Assembly (NCBI GenBank): GCA_905235135.1
Contig: CAJOKR010000001.1
Coordinates: 1-41,643 of the forward strand
Length of the DNA: 41,643 nucleotides
Reading direction: 5' to 3'
DNA from: an uncultured Bacteroidales bacterium
GTDB lineage: Bacteria; Bacteroidota; Bacteroidia; Bacteroidales; WCHB1-69
The notes under the pieces: model-generated
Seen by the model: the letters and a program-made list of their open reading frames with translations, nothing else
The model's database searches: none
What the model was told of the DNA's origin: nothing
Shown: in pieces, positions 1-8,108 of the stretch
How the letters are laid out: every line of letters begins with the position of its first letter
Position numbering within the stretch: the stretch's first letter is position 1
Program-made: the position numbers and the translations under genes

Positions 1-1
1 C

Positions 2-214
2 GACGACCTCCTGTTCGTGGAACTGCGCGGGGCGGGGATTGCCAACGTCGCGTTGTATGACCTGCAGGGGCGGGTCGTAGAGACGTTGCGCGCAACGTCT
101 CTACAGGACGGAACCGCCACCCTGAACGTGAAATCCCTTCCCGCGGGCGTGTATGTGTTGCGTGTGAAAGATGCGGACGGGCGGGAATACCAACAGAAGG
201 TTGTGAGGCGGTAA
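2..214 (+). CDS. C-terminal fragment of a T9SS-exported protein (type A sorting domain), 5' end outside window
   Basis: The frame is open from the left window edge, so only the last 70 residues are seen. They have the shape of a Por secretion (T9SS type A) C-terminal sorting domain: a VALYDLQGRVV strand, a turn, then LNVKSLPAGVYVLRV and a basic tail ending KVVRR. Such domains carry Bacteroidota proteins across the outer membrane and are removed or linked to lipopolysaccharide at the surface. The identity of the cargo protein is lost. A perfect 28-bp palindrome of the family found all over this window (77-104) lies inside the reading frame and encodes the ETLRATSL segment between the two conserved strands. 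The GTG at 17 could be read as a start but is much more likely an internal Val. Confidence 0.8.
   Translation, partial: DDLLFVELRGAGIANVALYDLQGRVVETLRATSLQDGTATLNVKSLPAGVYVLRVKDADGREYQQKVVRR
77..104. repeat. 28-bp palindrome, copy 1 (inside coding sequence)
   Basis: This is a perfect inverted repeat with 14-base arms starting GTAGAGACG and centre TTGCGCGCAA. Unlike the other copies it lies wholly within a reading frame, that of the T9SS sorting domain, and keeps it open. Confidence 0.9.
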
Positions 215-229
215 CGATTTGCGAGGTTT

Positions 230-257
230 GTAGAGACGCAAAATTTTGCGTCTCTAC
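230..257. repeat. 28-bp palindrome, copy 2
   Basis: This is a perfect inverted repeat with arms GTAGAGACG and centre CAAAATTTTG, 15 bp after the stop of the sorting-domain gene. It is identical to the copy at 34507-34534. No T-run follows, so it does not look like a simple intrinsic terminator. Confidence 0.9.
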
Positions 258-329
258 GGTCTCTCGCAACACCATATTCTCGCGTATCTTTCGTCAAAAA
301 TTCTGACGGCTACGGACGATAAAAAATCG

Positions 330-337
330 TATTTTTG
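330..337 (+). promoter_or_regulatory. Bacteroidota -7 box (TATTTTTG) for the GH3 fusion gene
   Basis: TATTTTTG matches the TAnnTTTG -7 consensus of the Bacteroidota primary sigma factor and ends 21 nt before the ATG at 359. A -33 TTG is not clear. Confidence 0.6.
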
Positions 338-358
338 CCGCTCCATTAGCCGTATGTT

Positions 359-3247
359 ATGAAACCTGTTTTTCGATATATTACTCTATTTTTCGCACTG
401 CTGCTGTTGACGCTCTCCTCGGGAGTGCGGAAGCCAGACCCTAACCTTAACCAGCTGGACCAGATGACGTTGGAGGAGAAAATCGCCCAACTCATCATCA
501 TCCGCGTCAGCTCAACGGAAGATGAGAAGTACAACCGCGAACTGGTGGACAAGGTGGCCCGCATCCAGCCCGGCGGCGTCTGCTTTTTCAAAGGCGGCCC
601 CGTCAGGGAGGCCCGACTCACCCAACGCCTACAGGCCGTCAGTAAGATTCCGCTCTTCGTAGCCATCGACGGCGAATGGGGACCTTCCATGCGTCTCGAC
701 AGCTGCGTGGCCTTCCCTCGGCAGATGACCCTCGGCGCCCTCACAGAAGAAAACGACTCCCTGATCTACCAGATGGGACTCGAGGTGGCCGAACAGTGCA
801 AGGCCGTGGGCGTCAACCTCAACTTCGCCCCTTGCATCGACATCAACAACAACAGCCGTAACCCCGTGATTAACAGCCGTTCCTTTGGCGAAAACCGCGA
901 CAAGGTATGCCGCAAAGCCACCCTCTACATGCACGGGATGCAGGACGGCGGCATCGCTACCTCCATCAAGCATTTCCCCGGTCACGGTGACACCGAAAGC
1001 GACTCGCACCTCGCCCTGCCCACCATCCGCAAAAGCCGCATCGAACTTGACGAGATGGAACTTTACCCCTACCGACAACTCATCGACGAGAATCCCGACA
1101 TGGTGATGGTCGGGCACCTCAATATCCCCGCCTTAGATTCCACCGACAATTCCGTCTCTTCTCTATCCTATCAAATTGTGTCACAGTTGCTTAAGAAGGA
1201 AATGGGCTATAACGGTCTGATTATCACCGATGGTATGGAGATGAAGGGTGTGCGCAACCAAAACCGTTTCGAAGGCGATGTGGAGATTCGCGCCCTGCTG
1301 GCTGGGGCTGACATCCTTCTGCTGCCCGGCGAAACCGATTCCGTCATCGCGGCCATCAAACGGGCGGTGGAACAGGATATTATCCCTGAAGAACTCATCA
1401 ACGAACGCTGCCTGCGCGTGCTGCAGTTCAAACAGAGCCGCGGCATTACGAACTACACCTCCAACAGCAGCGCGGAGATTAACAAATGGATGAACCGTTC
1501 GGAAGCCACTTGGGTGAACCGGCAGATTGAGGAAAAGGCCCTCACGCTGCTGAAAAACGAGGACAACATCTTGCCGCTGAATACGAAAACCACTGAAAAG
1601 ACGGCGTTCCTGTGCGTGGACCGCAAAGCCTACCAGAGCGATTACAAGCGGATTGTGGGCGAATACAACCTTCCCTATTTTTATATGGACAAGAAGATTT
1701 CCGCGAAAGAGCAGTCTAACCTCCTCGCGCAACTGGCTCCCTATAAGCAAATTATCGTGGCTTTTGGGGGTTCCAACCAGTTGGGCGGCTCTGGCTACGG
1801 TATCGACATGTCGTCGGTGAAACTGCTCAACCGTTTGGCAAAGGAGAAACAGGTGATACTCATCCACTTAGGGAATCCTTACGCACTCAACTATTTCGAT
1901 TCGCTGACCAACTACCGCGCCGTCATCGGGGCTTACCAGTTCACGCCCACCACCGTGGCAGCGGCGATGAAGGCCTGCTACGGGCAGATTGTCTGCGAGG
2001 GCACCCTGCCGGTCAGCATCAACGAATATCCCGCCGGCAGCGGCATCCTGATGAGCAAGTCCATTGAGAATTTCTCCGCCCTGCCCGACGACATCACCCG
2101 CAGTCTGGACCAAATGCTCGAAGACGGCATTCGCAACCAAATCTACCCGGGCTGCGTGGTAATAGCCCTGCATCACGGGCAGCCCATCTATCACAAGGCT
2201 TTCGGCTATTTGGACTACAATCGTCAGGACAAGGTGACCCCGCAGACGATGTACGACATCGCCTCGCTGACCAAAGTGGCGGCTACCACGTTAGCTGTCA
2301 TGAAGTTATACGACAACCACGAGATTCATCTTACCGACAAGATTGGCAAGTACCTGCCCTATTTGTCCGGCACCGACAAAGCAAGCCTCACCCTCGAGGA
2401 ACTGCTCACGCACACGTCGGGATTGCCGGCATTTATCCCGTTCTACAAGTCCATCCAGGGCAACGAAAAGTACCTCCGCGCCTATAAGACAGAGAATTTC
2501 AGCATTCAGGTGGCCGAAAACCTTTACCTGCGCAACGACTATCCCGATACCATCCGCTACAAAGTGGCGCACTGCAAGCTGAAGGAGAAAAAGTACGAGT
2601 ATAGCGACCTCAACTTTCTGTTACTCAAAGACATGGTGGAAATGGTCACCATGCTGCCGATTGAGCAGTTCTTAGCCGAGACGTTCTACCAGCCGATGGG
2701 GCTTTCGCACACCTCGTTCATGCCGCTACATCATGGCTTCCACAAGCAGGAAATCGCCCCGACGGAGAAAGACGAGACCTTCCGCAAGCAGCTGGTGCAT
2801 GGCTATGTACACGACCAAACCTCCGCGCTGATGAACGGCAATGCCGGCAACGCGGGACTGTTCTCCACGGCGGAGGAAATTGGTGCTATCTTCCTGATGC
2901 TGCAAAACGGTGGTGTCTATGAGGGGAAACGGTATCTGTCGGAGGCCACCGTCGCGGAATTCACGAAGATGCACCACTTGCACGGATGCCAGCTTCGCGG
3001 TTTCGGTTTCCACACCCCGAAGGCATCCGGCGAATCCTCCATCGTGCCCGGTGCCGCCTCCACCCATATCTTCGGCCACCAAGGCTTCACCGGCACCGTA
3101 GTCTGGTGCGACCCCAAAGAAGAACTCATTTTCGTCTTCCTCTCCAACCGCGTCTGCCCCAACGCCGAACCCAACAAGCTGGCCAAGAGCGGAATCCGGC
3201 TGAAAGCCCACGATCTCATTTATAAGGGAATAGGCAGCAGGCAGTAG
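359..3247 (+). CDS. GH3 beta-N-acetylhexosaminidase fused to a class C beta-lactamase-like serine hydrolase
   Basis: The 962-residue exported enzyme starts with a hydrophobic signal segment (about 6-22, no lipobox Cys). Residues about 30-360 are a GH3 N-terminal barrel with the NagZ-type KHFPGHGDT loop (204-212, catalytic His/Asp pair) and the nucleophile in ITDGMEMKG (Asp291). Residues about 380-570 resemble the GH3 C-terminal domain. Residues about 580-960 are a penicillin-binding/beta-lactamase (AmpC, esterase) fold with S-x-x-K (SLTK, Ser636/Lys639), a YSD at 748 in place of Y-x-N, and HQG at 907-909 where K-T-G would be. This domain pair recurs in Bacteroidota. By family it should cleave GlcNAc-containing muropeptides or chitooligosaccharides in the periplasm; the role of the serine hydrolase half, perhaps on peptide stems or esters, is inferred. 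A promoter lies at 330-337. The next gene, tsaB, follows after a structured repeat. Confidence 0.9.
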   Translation: MKPVFRYITLFFALLLLTLSSGVRKPDPNLNQLDQMTLEEKIAQLIIIRVSSTEDEKYNRELVDKVARIQPGGVCFFKGGPVREARLTQRLQAVSKIPLFVAIDGEWGPSMRLDSCVAFPRQMTLGALTEENDSLIYQMGLEVAEQCKAVGVNLNFAPCIDINNNSRNPVINSRSFGENRDKVCRKATLYMHGMQDGGIATSIKHFPGHGDTESDSHLALPTIRKSRIELDEMELYPYRQLIDENPDMVMVGHLNIPALDSTDNSVSSLSYQIVSQLLKKEMGYNGLIITDGMEMKGVRNQNRFEGDVEIRALLAGADILLLPGETDSVIAAIKRAVEQDIIPEELINERCLRVLQFKQSRGITNYTSNSSAEINKWMNRSEATWVNRQIEEKALTLLKNEDNILPLNTKTTEKTAFLCVDRKAYQSDYKRIVGEYNLPYFYMDKKISAKEQSNLLAQLAPYKQIIVAFGGSNQLGGSGYGIDMSSVKLLNRLAKEKQVILIHLGNPYALNYFDSLTNYRAVIGAYQFTPTTVAAAMKACYGQIVCEGTLPVSINEYPAGSGILMSKSIENFSALPDDITRSLDQMLEDGIRNQIYPGCVVIALHHGQPIYHKAFGYLDYNRQDKVTPQTMYDIASLTKVAATTLAVMKLYDNHEIHLTDKIGKYLPYLSGTDKASLTLEELLTHTSGLPAFIPFYKSIQGNEKYLRAYKTENFSIQVAENLYLRNDYPDTIRYKVAHCKLKEKKYEYSDLNFLLLKDMVEMVTMLPIEQFLAETFYQPMGLSHTSFMPLHHGFHKQEIAPTEKDETFRKQLVHGYVHDQTSALMNGNAGNAGLFSTAEEIGAIFLMLQNGGVYEGKRYLSEATVAEFTKMHHLHGCQLRGFGFHTPKASGESSIVPGAASTHIFGHQGFTGTVVWCDPKEELIFVFLSNRVCPNAEPNKLAKSGIRLKAHDLIYKGIGSRQ

Positions 3248-3302
3248 GCAATAGTAATTTAGAAACGATCGAAGGACCATATATTATGAATATCTTCCAT
3301 GA

Positions 3303-3370
3303 GCAGCCTCGAAGAGGCAACACGCGCGAAGCGCAATTAACCCCACATAAGGCGAAGCCGCAATGTGGGG
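3303..3370 (+). repeat. 69-bp structured repeat, copy 1, in the tsaB leader
   Basis: This 68-bp element shares almost all its sequence with 4100-4168. It can fold into successive small hairpins: GCCTC-GAA-GAGGC, GCGC-GAA-GCGC, then an outer stem CCCCACAT/ATGTGGGG enclosing GGC-GAA-GCC. It ends 5 nt before the tsaB ATG at 3376. Confidence 0.8.
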
Positions 3371-3375
3371 CGCTT

Positions 3376-4080
3376 ATGACCCCAGTAATCCTCCACATCG
3401 AAACCGCCACCGACGTATGTTCCGTGGCCCTGTCGCGAGGCGAAGAAATCATCGGCCTGAAAGAGGAGGCCGGTGGCAACAACCACGCCAAAAACCTCCT
3501 GCCCTTCGTTGAAGAAGCGTTGAAACAGGGCGGATGCACCGTCAAAGACCTTAACGGTGTGTCCGTGAGCATCGGTCCGGGCTCCTACACAGGCTTGCGC
3601 ATCGGTGTCTCGACCGCCAAGGGCATCGCCTACACCGCCGGCATTCCCGTCATGGCCATCAGCACCTTGGAAGGTATCGCACAGGGTGCCAGAGCGTTAT
3701 GGCAGGAAACCTCCTCAGAGCAACCGCAGATCATCCCGATGATCGATGCCCGCCGCATGGAGGTCTTCACCACCCGCTACGATTTCGCGATGAATCCGTT
3801 AGAGGAGGTCACCTCCAAAATCGTAGATGAGAGCACATTCTTGGAACTACTTGCGAAACAACCCGTTATCTTCTGTGGCAACGGAATGCCCAAATGCCGC
3901 GAACTCCTCTCCGCCTCCCCCAACGCCCACTTTGTTGACACTCCCGTCTCCGCCAAAAACCTACTTCTCCCCGCCCTCCAAAAATGGCAAAACCATGATT
4001 TCGAGGACGTTGCCTACTTCGAACCGTTCTACCTGAAGGAGTACGTAGCCGCAAAACCTGTAGTAAAAGGACTACATTAA
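3376..4080 (+). CDS. tsaB: tRNA N6-adenosine threonylcarbamoyltransferase complex subunit TsaB
   Basis: The 234-residue protein belongs to the ASKHA-fold TsaB family. It starts ILHIETATDVCSVAL and carries the GPGSYTGLRIG motif at about 65-75. TsaB is the scaffold that pairs with TsaD (and TsaE) to make the t6A37 modification of ANN-decoding tRNAs in the cytoplasm. The frame stays open upstream to an ATG at 3286, but those 30 residues are just a translation of the repeat 3303-3370. The family N-terminus begins at the ATG at 3376, which is the start chosen. The gene lies between the GH3 fusion and the Usp gene on the same strand. No separate TAnnTTTG promoter is visible, so it may be cotranscribed with the GH3 gene. 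Confidence 0.92.
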   Translation: MTPVILHIETATDVCSVALSRGEEIIGLKEEAGGNNHAKNLLPFVEEALKQGGCTVKDLNGVSVSIGPGSYTGLRIGVSTAKGIAYTAGIPVMAISTLEGIAQGARALWQETSSEQPQIIPMIDARRMEVFTTRYDFAMNPLEEVTSKIVDESTFLELLAKQPVIFCGNGMPKCRELLSASPNAHFVDTPVSAKNLLLPALQKWQNHDFEDVAYFEPFYLKEYVAAKPVVKGLH

Positions 4081-4099
4081 ACATAAAATAATTCCTTAA

Positions 4100-4168
4100 G
4101 CAGCCTCGGAGAGGCAAAACGCACGAAGCGCAATTAACCCCACACAAGGCGTAAGCCGCAGTGTGGGG
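4100..4168 (+). repeat. 69-bp structured repeat, copy 2, in the Usp gene leader
   Basis: This is the second copy of the 3303-3370 element. The outer stem here is CCCCACAC/GTGTGGGG, a paired change from CCCCACAT/ATGTGGGG in copy 1. The inner hairpin becomes GGC-GTAA-GCC and the first becomes GCCTC-GGA-GAGGC. It ends 19 nt before the ATG at 4188. Confidence 0.8.
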
Positions 4169-4187
4169 CCTCCCACAAAAAACGAAT

Positions 4188-5024
4188 ATGGAAGTACACG
4201 AACCGATAAAGCGAGACAAGAACCTGAACATCACGGTGATAGCCGACAATTCCCCCTTCGGGCGGATAGCGGCAAAACACGGTGTGCATCTGGCCGAGGT
4301 GTTCCAAGCCTCGCTGACGGTCATGGCAAATTTCGGGTTCCAACTTCCCGACAGCACTTCCGAGCCTGACAAAGCGTTCGTGACAGAGCTGCAAAACATC
4401 GTCCAGGAGGCCAAAAACAACCAGGTTATCACAGATTACGTATTTCCGGAAACGCTCTTCAAGTATGCGGAAGAGCACAACACCGCCATGCTCGTCATCG
4501 GGATTGATAAGACAGCGAAAGAGGGTCTCTTCAGCGTCAAGAAAGCGCTCAAGTTCATCCGCCAGTCGCGGTTTCCCGTCATGACCGTCACGGAAACCGT
4601 TGAGGATACCACCCGCTACAAACATATCCTGCTAACACTGGATATCGAGCGGCAGAACAAGGAAAAAGCACTGTGGGCGGGCTACTTCAGCCGATTTTAT
4701 GGCTCCGTCATCCACATTCTCTATCCCGAATACAAAGACGAGGGACTGGCCAAGTTAGTGCGCGACAATGTGGATTTCGTGGAAAAACTGTACGAAAATC
4801 TGGAGATTTCATACGACAAGTACCCGGTGCCATCGCAAAGCCATTTGGATGCGTATGCCCTGACTGACACCCACGAGTCCGGTGCGCTGGTCATCATGAT
4901 GACGCGCTACTACACCCTCGGCGACATCCTGACGGGTCCCCGCGAGCGCAAAATCATCGGACAAACGGGGCTGCCGGTACTCTGCATCAACCAACGCGAC
5001 GACTTGTACGTACTTTGCACGTAG
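4188..5024 (+). CDS. Tandem universal stress protein (UspA-like)
   Basis: The 278-residue cytoplasmic protein has two Usp-like halves. The first (about 10-140) runs from LNITVIADNSPFG to FPVMTVTE and includes LVIGIDKTAKEG. The second (about 150-278) runs from YKHILLTLDIERQ to GLPVLCIN. The canonical ATP-binding G-x2-G-x9-G loop is not clear in either half, so nucleotide binding is doubtful. Usp proteins are linked to stress and growth arrest, but the partner is unknown. A GTG at 4161 would extend the frame into the structured repeat, so the ATG at 4188 (MEVHEPIKRDK) is preferred. The stop TAG (5022-5024) is formed by the first bases of a degenerate palindrome copy. Confidence 0.8.
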   Translation: MEVHEPIKRDKNLNITVIADNSPFGRIAAKHGVHLAEVFQASLTVMANFGFQLPDSTSEPDKAFVTELQNIVQEAKNNQVITDYVFPETLFKYAEEHNTAMLVIGIDKTAKEGLFSVKKALKFIRQSRFPVMTVTETVEDTTRYKHILLTLDIERQNKEKALWAGYFSRFYGSVIHILYPEYKDEGLAKLVRDNVDFVEKLYENLEISYDKYPVPSQSHLDAYALTDTHESGALVIMMTRYYTLGDILTGPRERKIIGQTGLPVLCINQRDDLYVLCT

Positions 5025-5048
5025 CGCCGTCCATGGCAACGTCTCTAC
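5021..5048. repeat. 28-bp palindrome, degenerate copy 3
   Basis: The length is the usual 28 bp and the right arm (GGCAACGTCTCTAC) is intact, but the left arm has drifted (GTAGCGCCGTCCAT). Its GTAG supplies the TAG stop codon of the Usp gene. Confidence 0.7.
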
Positions 5049-5060
5049 GCAAAAAAATTG

Positions 5061-5068
5061 TATTTTTG
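5061..5068 (+). promoter_or_regulatory. -7 box (TATTTTTG) for the pseudouridine synthase gene
   Basis: TATTTTTG matches TAnnTTTG and ends 29 nt before the ATG at 5098, immediately after a palindrome copy. Confidence 0.6.
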
Positions 5069-5097
5069 CAGGTTTTTTCAAAGAGAAATAAATATCA

Positions 5098-6312
5098 ATG
5101 GCCAGACATTTCAACAAGGACAATTCAGAGGAGGATTTCACCCCGAGGCGCGCGCCACGGAAGACCTCCTTTCAAGATAAAAAACGACCTTCAGGCTACA
5201 AAAAGCCGCGGAGAGAGCACTTCGACGACGAGGATTCTTTCGAAGATTCCGACCGCAAGTTCTCCAAAAAGCGCTATCCGCGCGAAAACGACGGGGAACG
5301 GAAATTCAGCCGCGAACGGAAGTTTGACGGCGGACGCGACGTCGAAAAACGTTACAGCCGCGACCGCAAATTCGACCGCGACGAAAATCGCGAGAAAGGG
5401 CGTGACCGATCCTTCAAACGCGGTTTCCGTAAAGACAATGACGATTCGAAACCCCGCAAACGCGATGTGGTTGCCGAATCAGAGATCCTGACCGAAATTA
5501 TCGGTCGCCGTCGAAGCGAAGGCCGCACCCTGCCGAGAAAGCAGCGTGTACTATCGTTGGAATACGAGGAAAAACATGGTCCCATCCGTCTCAACAAGTA
5601 CATTGCCAATGCCGGCATCTGCTCCCGCCGCGAGGCAGACATCCTTATCGCCACGGGTGCCATCACCGTCAATGGGGAGGTGGTCACCGAGATGGGCCAC
5701 AAAGTGATGCCCACCGATGAGGTCCGCTACGGCGACAAGATTCTGCAACGGGAGAAGCCCGTTTACGTATTGCTCAACAAGCCAAAGGATTACATCACCA
5801 CCACCGACGACGAAAGGGGTCGTGCCAACGTTATGGAGCTCGTGCGCGATGCTTGTGAAGAGCGTATTTATCCCGTTGGCCGCCTCGACCGAGACACCAC
5901 AGGTCTGCTGCTGTTTACCAACGACGGCGACCTCACCAAAAAGCTCACCCACCCGAGCTCCGAAATTGAGAAAACCTACGATGTGGAACTCGACAAGCCT
6001 TTCGCCTCTGTGGATATGGACCTGTTGCGCGAAAACGGTGTGGAACTTCACGACGGGAAAATAAAACCCGATGAGGTGGAATATGTCGGGGAAGGCAAAC
6101 GCGAGGTTGGCATCACCATCCATTCCGGCAAAAACCGCATCGTGCGCCGCATTTTCGAATCCCTTGGTTACGAAGTGGTTAAGCTCGACCGCGTTGTATT
6201 TGCGGGTCTCACCAAGAAGGACCTGCCGCGTGGCCGCTGGCGTTTCCTCTCCAAAAGCGAGGTCAATTTCCTGAAGATGCTCGCCAAACCGAAAGATCAA
6301 GACACCCTGTAG
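5098..6312 (+). CDS. rluB: RsuA/RluB-family 23S rRNA pseudouridine synthase with long charged N-terminal tail
   Basis: Residues about 161-220 form an S4 RNA-binding domain (IRLNKYIANAGICSRREAD). Residues about 220-395 form the RsuA/RluB catalytic domain with GRLDRDTTGLLL, where Asp264 is the family nucleophile. RluB makes pseudouridine in helix 89 region of 23S rRNA (U2605 in E. coli); the specificity here is inferred from family resemblance. The first 125 residues are a low-complexity Arg/Lys/Asp/Glu-rich tail with repeated RKF and RDR-type units, predicted disordered, and much longer than in the enteric enzyme. The frame ends TTG CAC-like context at Leu then TAG (6310-6312), the TAG being part of a palindrome copy. 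A promoter lies at 5061-5068. Confidence 0.9.
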   Translation: MARHFNKDNSEEDFTPRRAPRKTSFQDKKRPSGYKKPRREHFDDEDSFEDSDRKFSKKRYPRENDGERKFSRERKFDGGRDVEKRYSRDRKFDRDENREKGRDRSFKRGFRKDNDDSKPRKRDVVAESEILTEIIGRRRSEGRTLPRKQRVLSLEYEEKHGPIRLNKYIANAGICSRREADILIATGAITVNGEVVTEMGHKVMPTDEVRYGDKILQREKPVYVLLNKPKDYITTTDDERGRANVMELVRDACEERIYPVGRLDRDTTGLLLFTNDGDLTKKLTHPSSEIEKTYDVELDKPFASVDMDLLRENGVELHDGKIKPDEVEYVGEGKREVGITIHSGKNRIVRRIFESLGYEVVKLDRVVFAGLTKKDLPRGRWRFLSKSEVNFLKMLAKPKDQDTL

Positions 6313-6336
6313 AGACGCAATGCATTGCGTCTCTAC
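6309..6336. repeat. 28-bp palindrome, copy 4 (supplies a stop codon)
   Basis: This is a perfect inverted repeat with arms GTAGAGACG and centre CAATGCATTG. Its second to fourth bases are the TAG stop of the pseudouridine synthase gene. The sequence is identical to copy 14921-14948. Confidence 0.9.
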
Positions 6337-6370
6337 AATAGATTCCATGCCCTCAACCAACCTGACAATT

Positions 6371-7609
6371 ATGATAGAAATCATGTCGCCGGTAGGCTCG
6401 TATGAGTCATTATCTGCCGCCATCGCTGCCGGTGCGGGTTCCGTCTATTTTGGGGTAGGCGCGATGAACATGCGTTCCCGTTCCGCGGCCAATTTCACCC
6501 TCGACGACCTGGCTAATCTCGTCAGCATCTGCAAAGAACACAACGTGAGCAGCTACCTCACCGTCAATACTATTATATATAATGACGAGCTTGGCAAGAT
6601 GCGGGAGTTGTTGGATGCTGCGAAAGCCTGCGGGGTCACGGCCATCATCGCCTCCGATATGGCAGTCATCCAATATGCCCGCGAAATCGGCATTGAAATC
6701 CACCTTTCCACGCAGTGCAACGTCACAAATGTGGAGGCCGTTCGTTACTATGCCCAGTTTGCCGATGTGGTGGTGTTGGGTCGAGAATGCACGCTGCAAC
6801 AAATCGCAGATATCTGTCAAGAGATTAAGAATCAGAATATTACTGGACCGAAAGGTGACCTCGTAAAAATCGAAATGTTCATCCACGGGGCACTCTGCAT
6901 GGCTGTTTCCGGACGTTGTTACCTCAGCCTTGACAATTACAACTCCCCCGCAAACAGGGGCGCATGTCTGCAACCCTGCCGCCGCGCCTACGAGGTTCGG
7001 GACATCGAGGATGGGTTGGAACTGCGCGTCGATAACCCTTACATCTTCTCTCCCAAGGACTTATGCACCATCGGCTACCTTGACAAAATCGTGCGGGCGG
7101 GTGTTTCAATCCTGAAAATCGAAGGTCGCGGTCGTTCGGCGGAATACGTGAAGATGGTGACCGAATGCTACCACGAAGCTTTGGAATCCATTTACAACCA
7201 GACCTTTAGCCTCGAAAAAATCGACAATTGGATGACCCGTCTGCGCAGTGTCTATAACCGCGACTTTTGGGGCGGCTACTATCTCGGTCGCACCGCTGGC
7301 GAATGGGCTGACAAATACGGCTCGCAGGCCACCCGCATGAAACGGCGCATCGGCAAGATCACCAACTATTTCGGAAAACTCGGGGTGGCGGAGATTTGCA
7401 TGGAAGAGGACACCCTTTCCGTGGGCGACGATCTGCTGATTATCGGTCCGACCACCGGCGTTTACGAGGACACCGTGCAGGAAATCCGCGTGGAGGACGA
7501 AACGGTGGAAAACGTCGGAAAAGGAATCTACTGCTCGGTAAAAACCAAATCGCTTGTGCGCCGTGGCGACCAAGTTTACAAGTGGATTTGGGTAAAAGAT
7601 GAATTCTAA
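6371..7609 (+). CDS. Peptidase U32 family protein, TrhP (YegQ)-like
   Basis: The 412-residue protein starts MIEIMSPVGSYESL, the usual U32 N-terminus. It contains IHGALCMAVSGRCYLS and ACLQPCRRAYEV, the U32 core whose conserved cysteines can hold an Fe-S cluster, then SPKDLCTIGYLDKIV and GVSILKIEGRGRS. The barrel is followed by a beta-rich C-terminal domain (about 320-412). The best-known relatives, E. coli TrhP and RlhA, take part in tRNA wobble uridine hydroxylation and rRNA cytidine hydroxylation, so an RNA-modification role is more likely than proteolysis; this is inferred. The frame is open upstream to GTG/ATG codons at 6320 and 6347 in or after the palindrome. The ATG at 6371 gives the family start. 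Confidence 0.85.
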   Translation: MIEIMSPVGSYESLSAAIAAGAGSVYFGVGAMNMRSRSAANFTLDDLANLVSICKEHNVSSYLTVNTIIYNDELGKMRELLDAAKACGVTAIIASDMAVIQYAREIGIEIHLSTQCNVTNVEAVRYYAQFADVVVLGRECTLQQIADICQEIKNQNITGPKGDLVKIEMFIHGALCMAVSGRCYLSLDNYNSPANRGACLQPCRRAYEVRDIEDGLELRVDNPYIFSPKDLCTIGYLDKIVRAGVSILKIEGRGRSAEYVKMVTECYHEALESIYNQTFSLEKIDNWMTRLRSVYNRDFWGGYYLGRTAGEWADKYGSQATRMKRRIGKITNYFGKLGVAEICMEEDTLSVGDDLLIIGPTTGVYEDTVQEIRVEDETVENVGKGIYCSVKTKSLVRRGDQVYKWIWVKDEF

Positions 7610-7646
7610 CCCTAACCTCTAAACCTTTAACCTTTAACCTTAAACT
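7607..7646 (+). repeat. Degenerate heptad array (TAACCCT / TAAACCT / TTAACCT)
   Basis: About 5-6 imperfect units of 7 bp, C-rich on the + strand, start at the stop of the U32 gene and run to just before the -7 box of the next gene. The vocabulary matches the large arrays at 36757 and 38447. Confidence 0.7.
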
Positions 7647-7654
7647 TTTTTTAT

Positions 7655-7662
7655 TATTTTTG
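7655..7662 (+). promoter_or_regulatory. -7 box (TATTTTTG) for the lipoprotein gene
   Basis: TATTTTTG lies 17 nt before the ATG at 7680, immediately after the heptad array. Confidence 0.6.
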
Positions 7663-7679
7663 CCGCAAAATTCAGAACA

Positions 7680-8108
7680 ATGAAAAAAATATTCGTCATC
7701 ATCGCGGTTTTGGCCCTCGCCCTCACCTCCTGCAACAGCGGAGACATCATCGGCGGCCGCTATTACGGCACCTTCCAAAACCAGCTGAACGGCCAGATTG
7801 AGGCCGGCAGCCTGAGCTTCAAATACGTCAACGAAGAAGGAATCATCTACTTCATGATGAACGATCTTGTCCCCATGACCCAGATGGCGGAGAAAAAGTT
7901 CGCCGGTGTAGCAGACGGGCACACGCTCGAAGAGCTGCTGAAGACCATGCCCGCCATCGACAGCATCCAGATTTGCGATTCCCTGGAAACCATCCGCCTC
8001 ATGAACGTGGATGCCGAATTTATGAGCAATTCCGTGAAAGCCATCATGACCTTCACCACCTCCACCGATAAATTGGTGGACGTGCAATTTGTCGGGTATT
8101 ACGAATAA
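7680..8108 (+). CDS. Small secreted lipoprotein of unknown function
   Basis: The 142-residue protein begins with a basic start, a hydrophobic core (FVIIAVLALAL) and the lipobox LTSC with Cys18, so it should be lipidated by Lgt and anchored in the membrane. No recognised domain follows. The mature part is about 124 residues and acidic. Its stop codon (8106-8108) abuts the stop of lgt on the other strand (8109-8111) with no base between, so the two transcripts must run into each other unless terminated inside coding sequence. Gene neighbours do not point to a pathway. Confidence 0.8.
   Translation: MKKIFVIIAVLALALTSCNSGDIIGGRYYGTFQNQLNGQIEAGSLSFKYVNEEGIIYFMMNDLVPMTQMAEKKFAGVADGHTLEELLKTMPAIDSIQICDSLETIRLMNVDAEFMSNSVKAIMTFTTSTDKLVDVQFVGYYE

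Noticed and set aside
3286-3375. N-terminal extension of TsaB from the upstream ATG
   Set aside because: The 30 residues are only a translation of the structured repeat, and the family starts at 3376.
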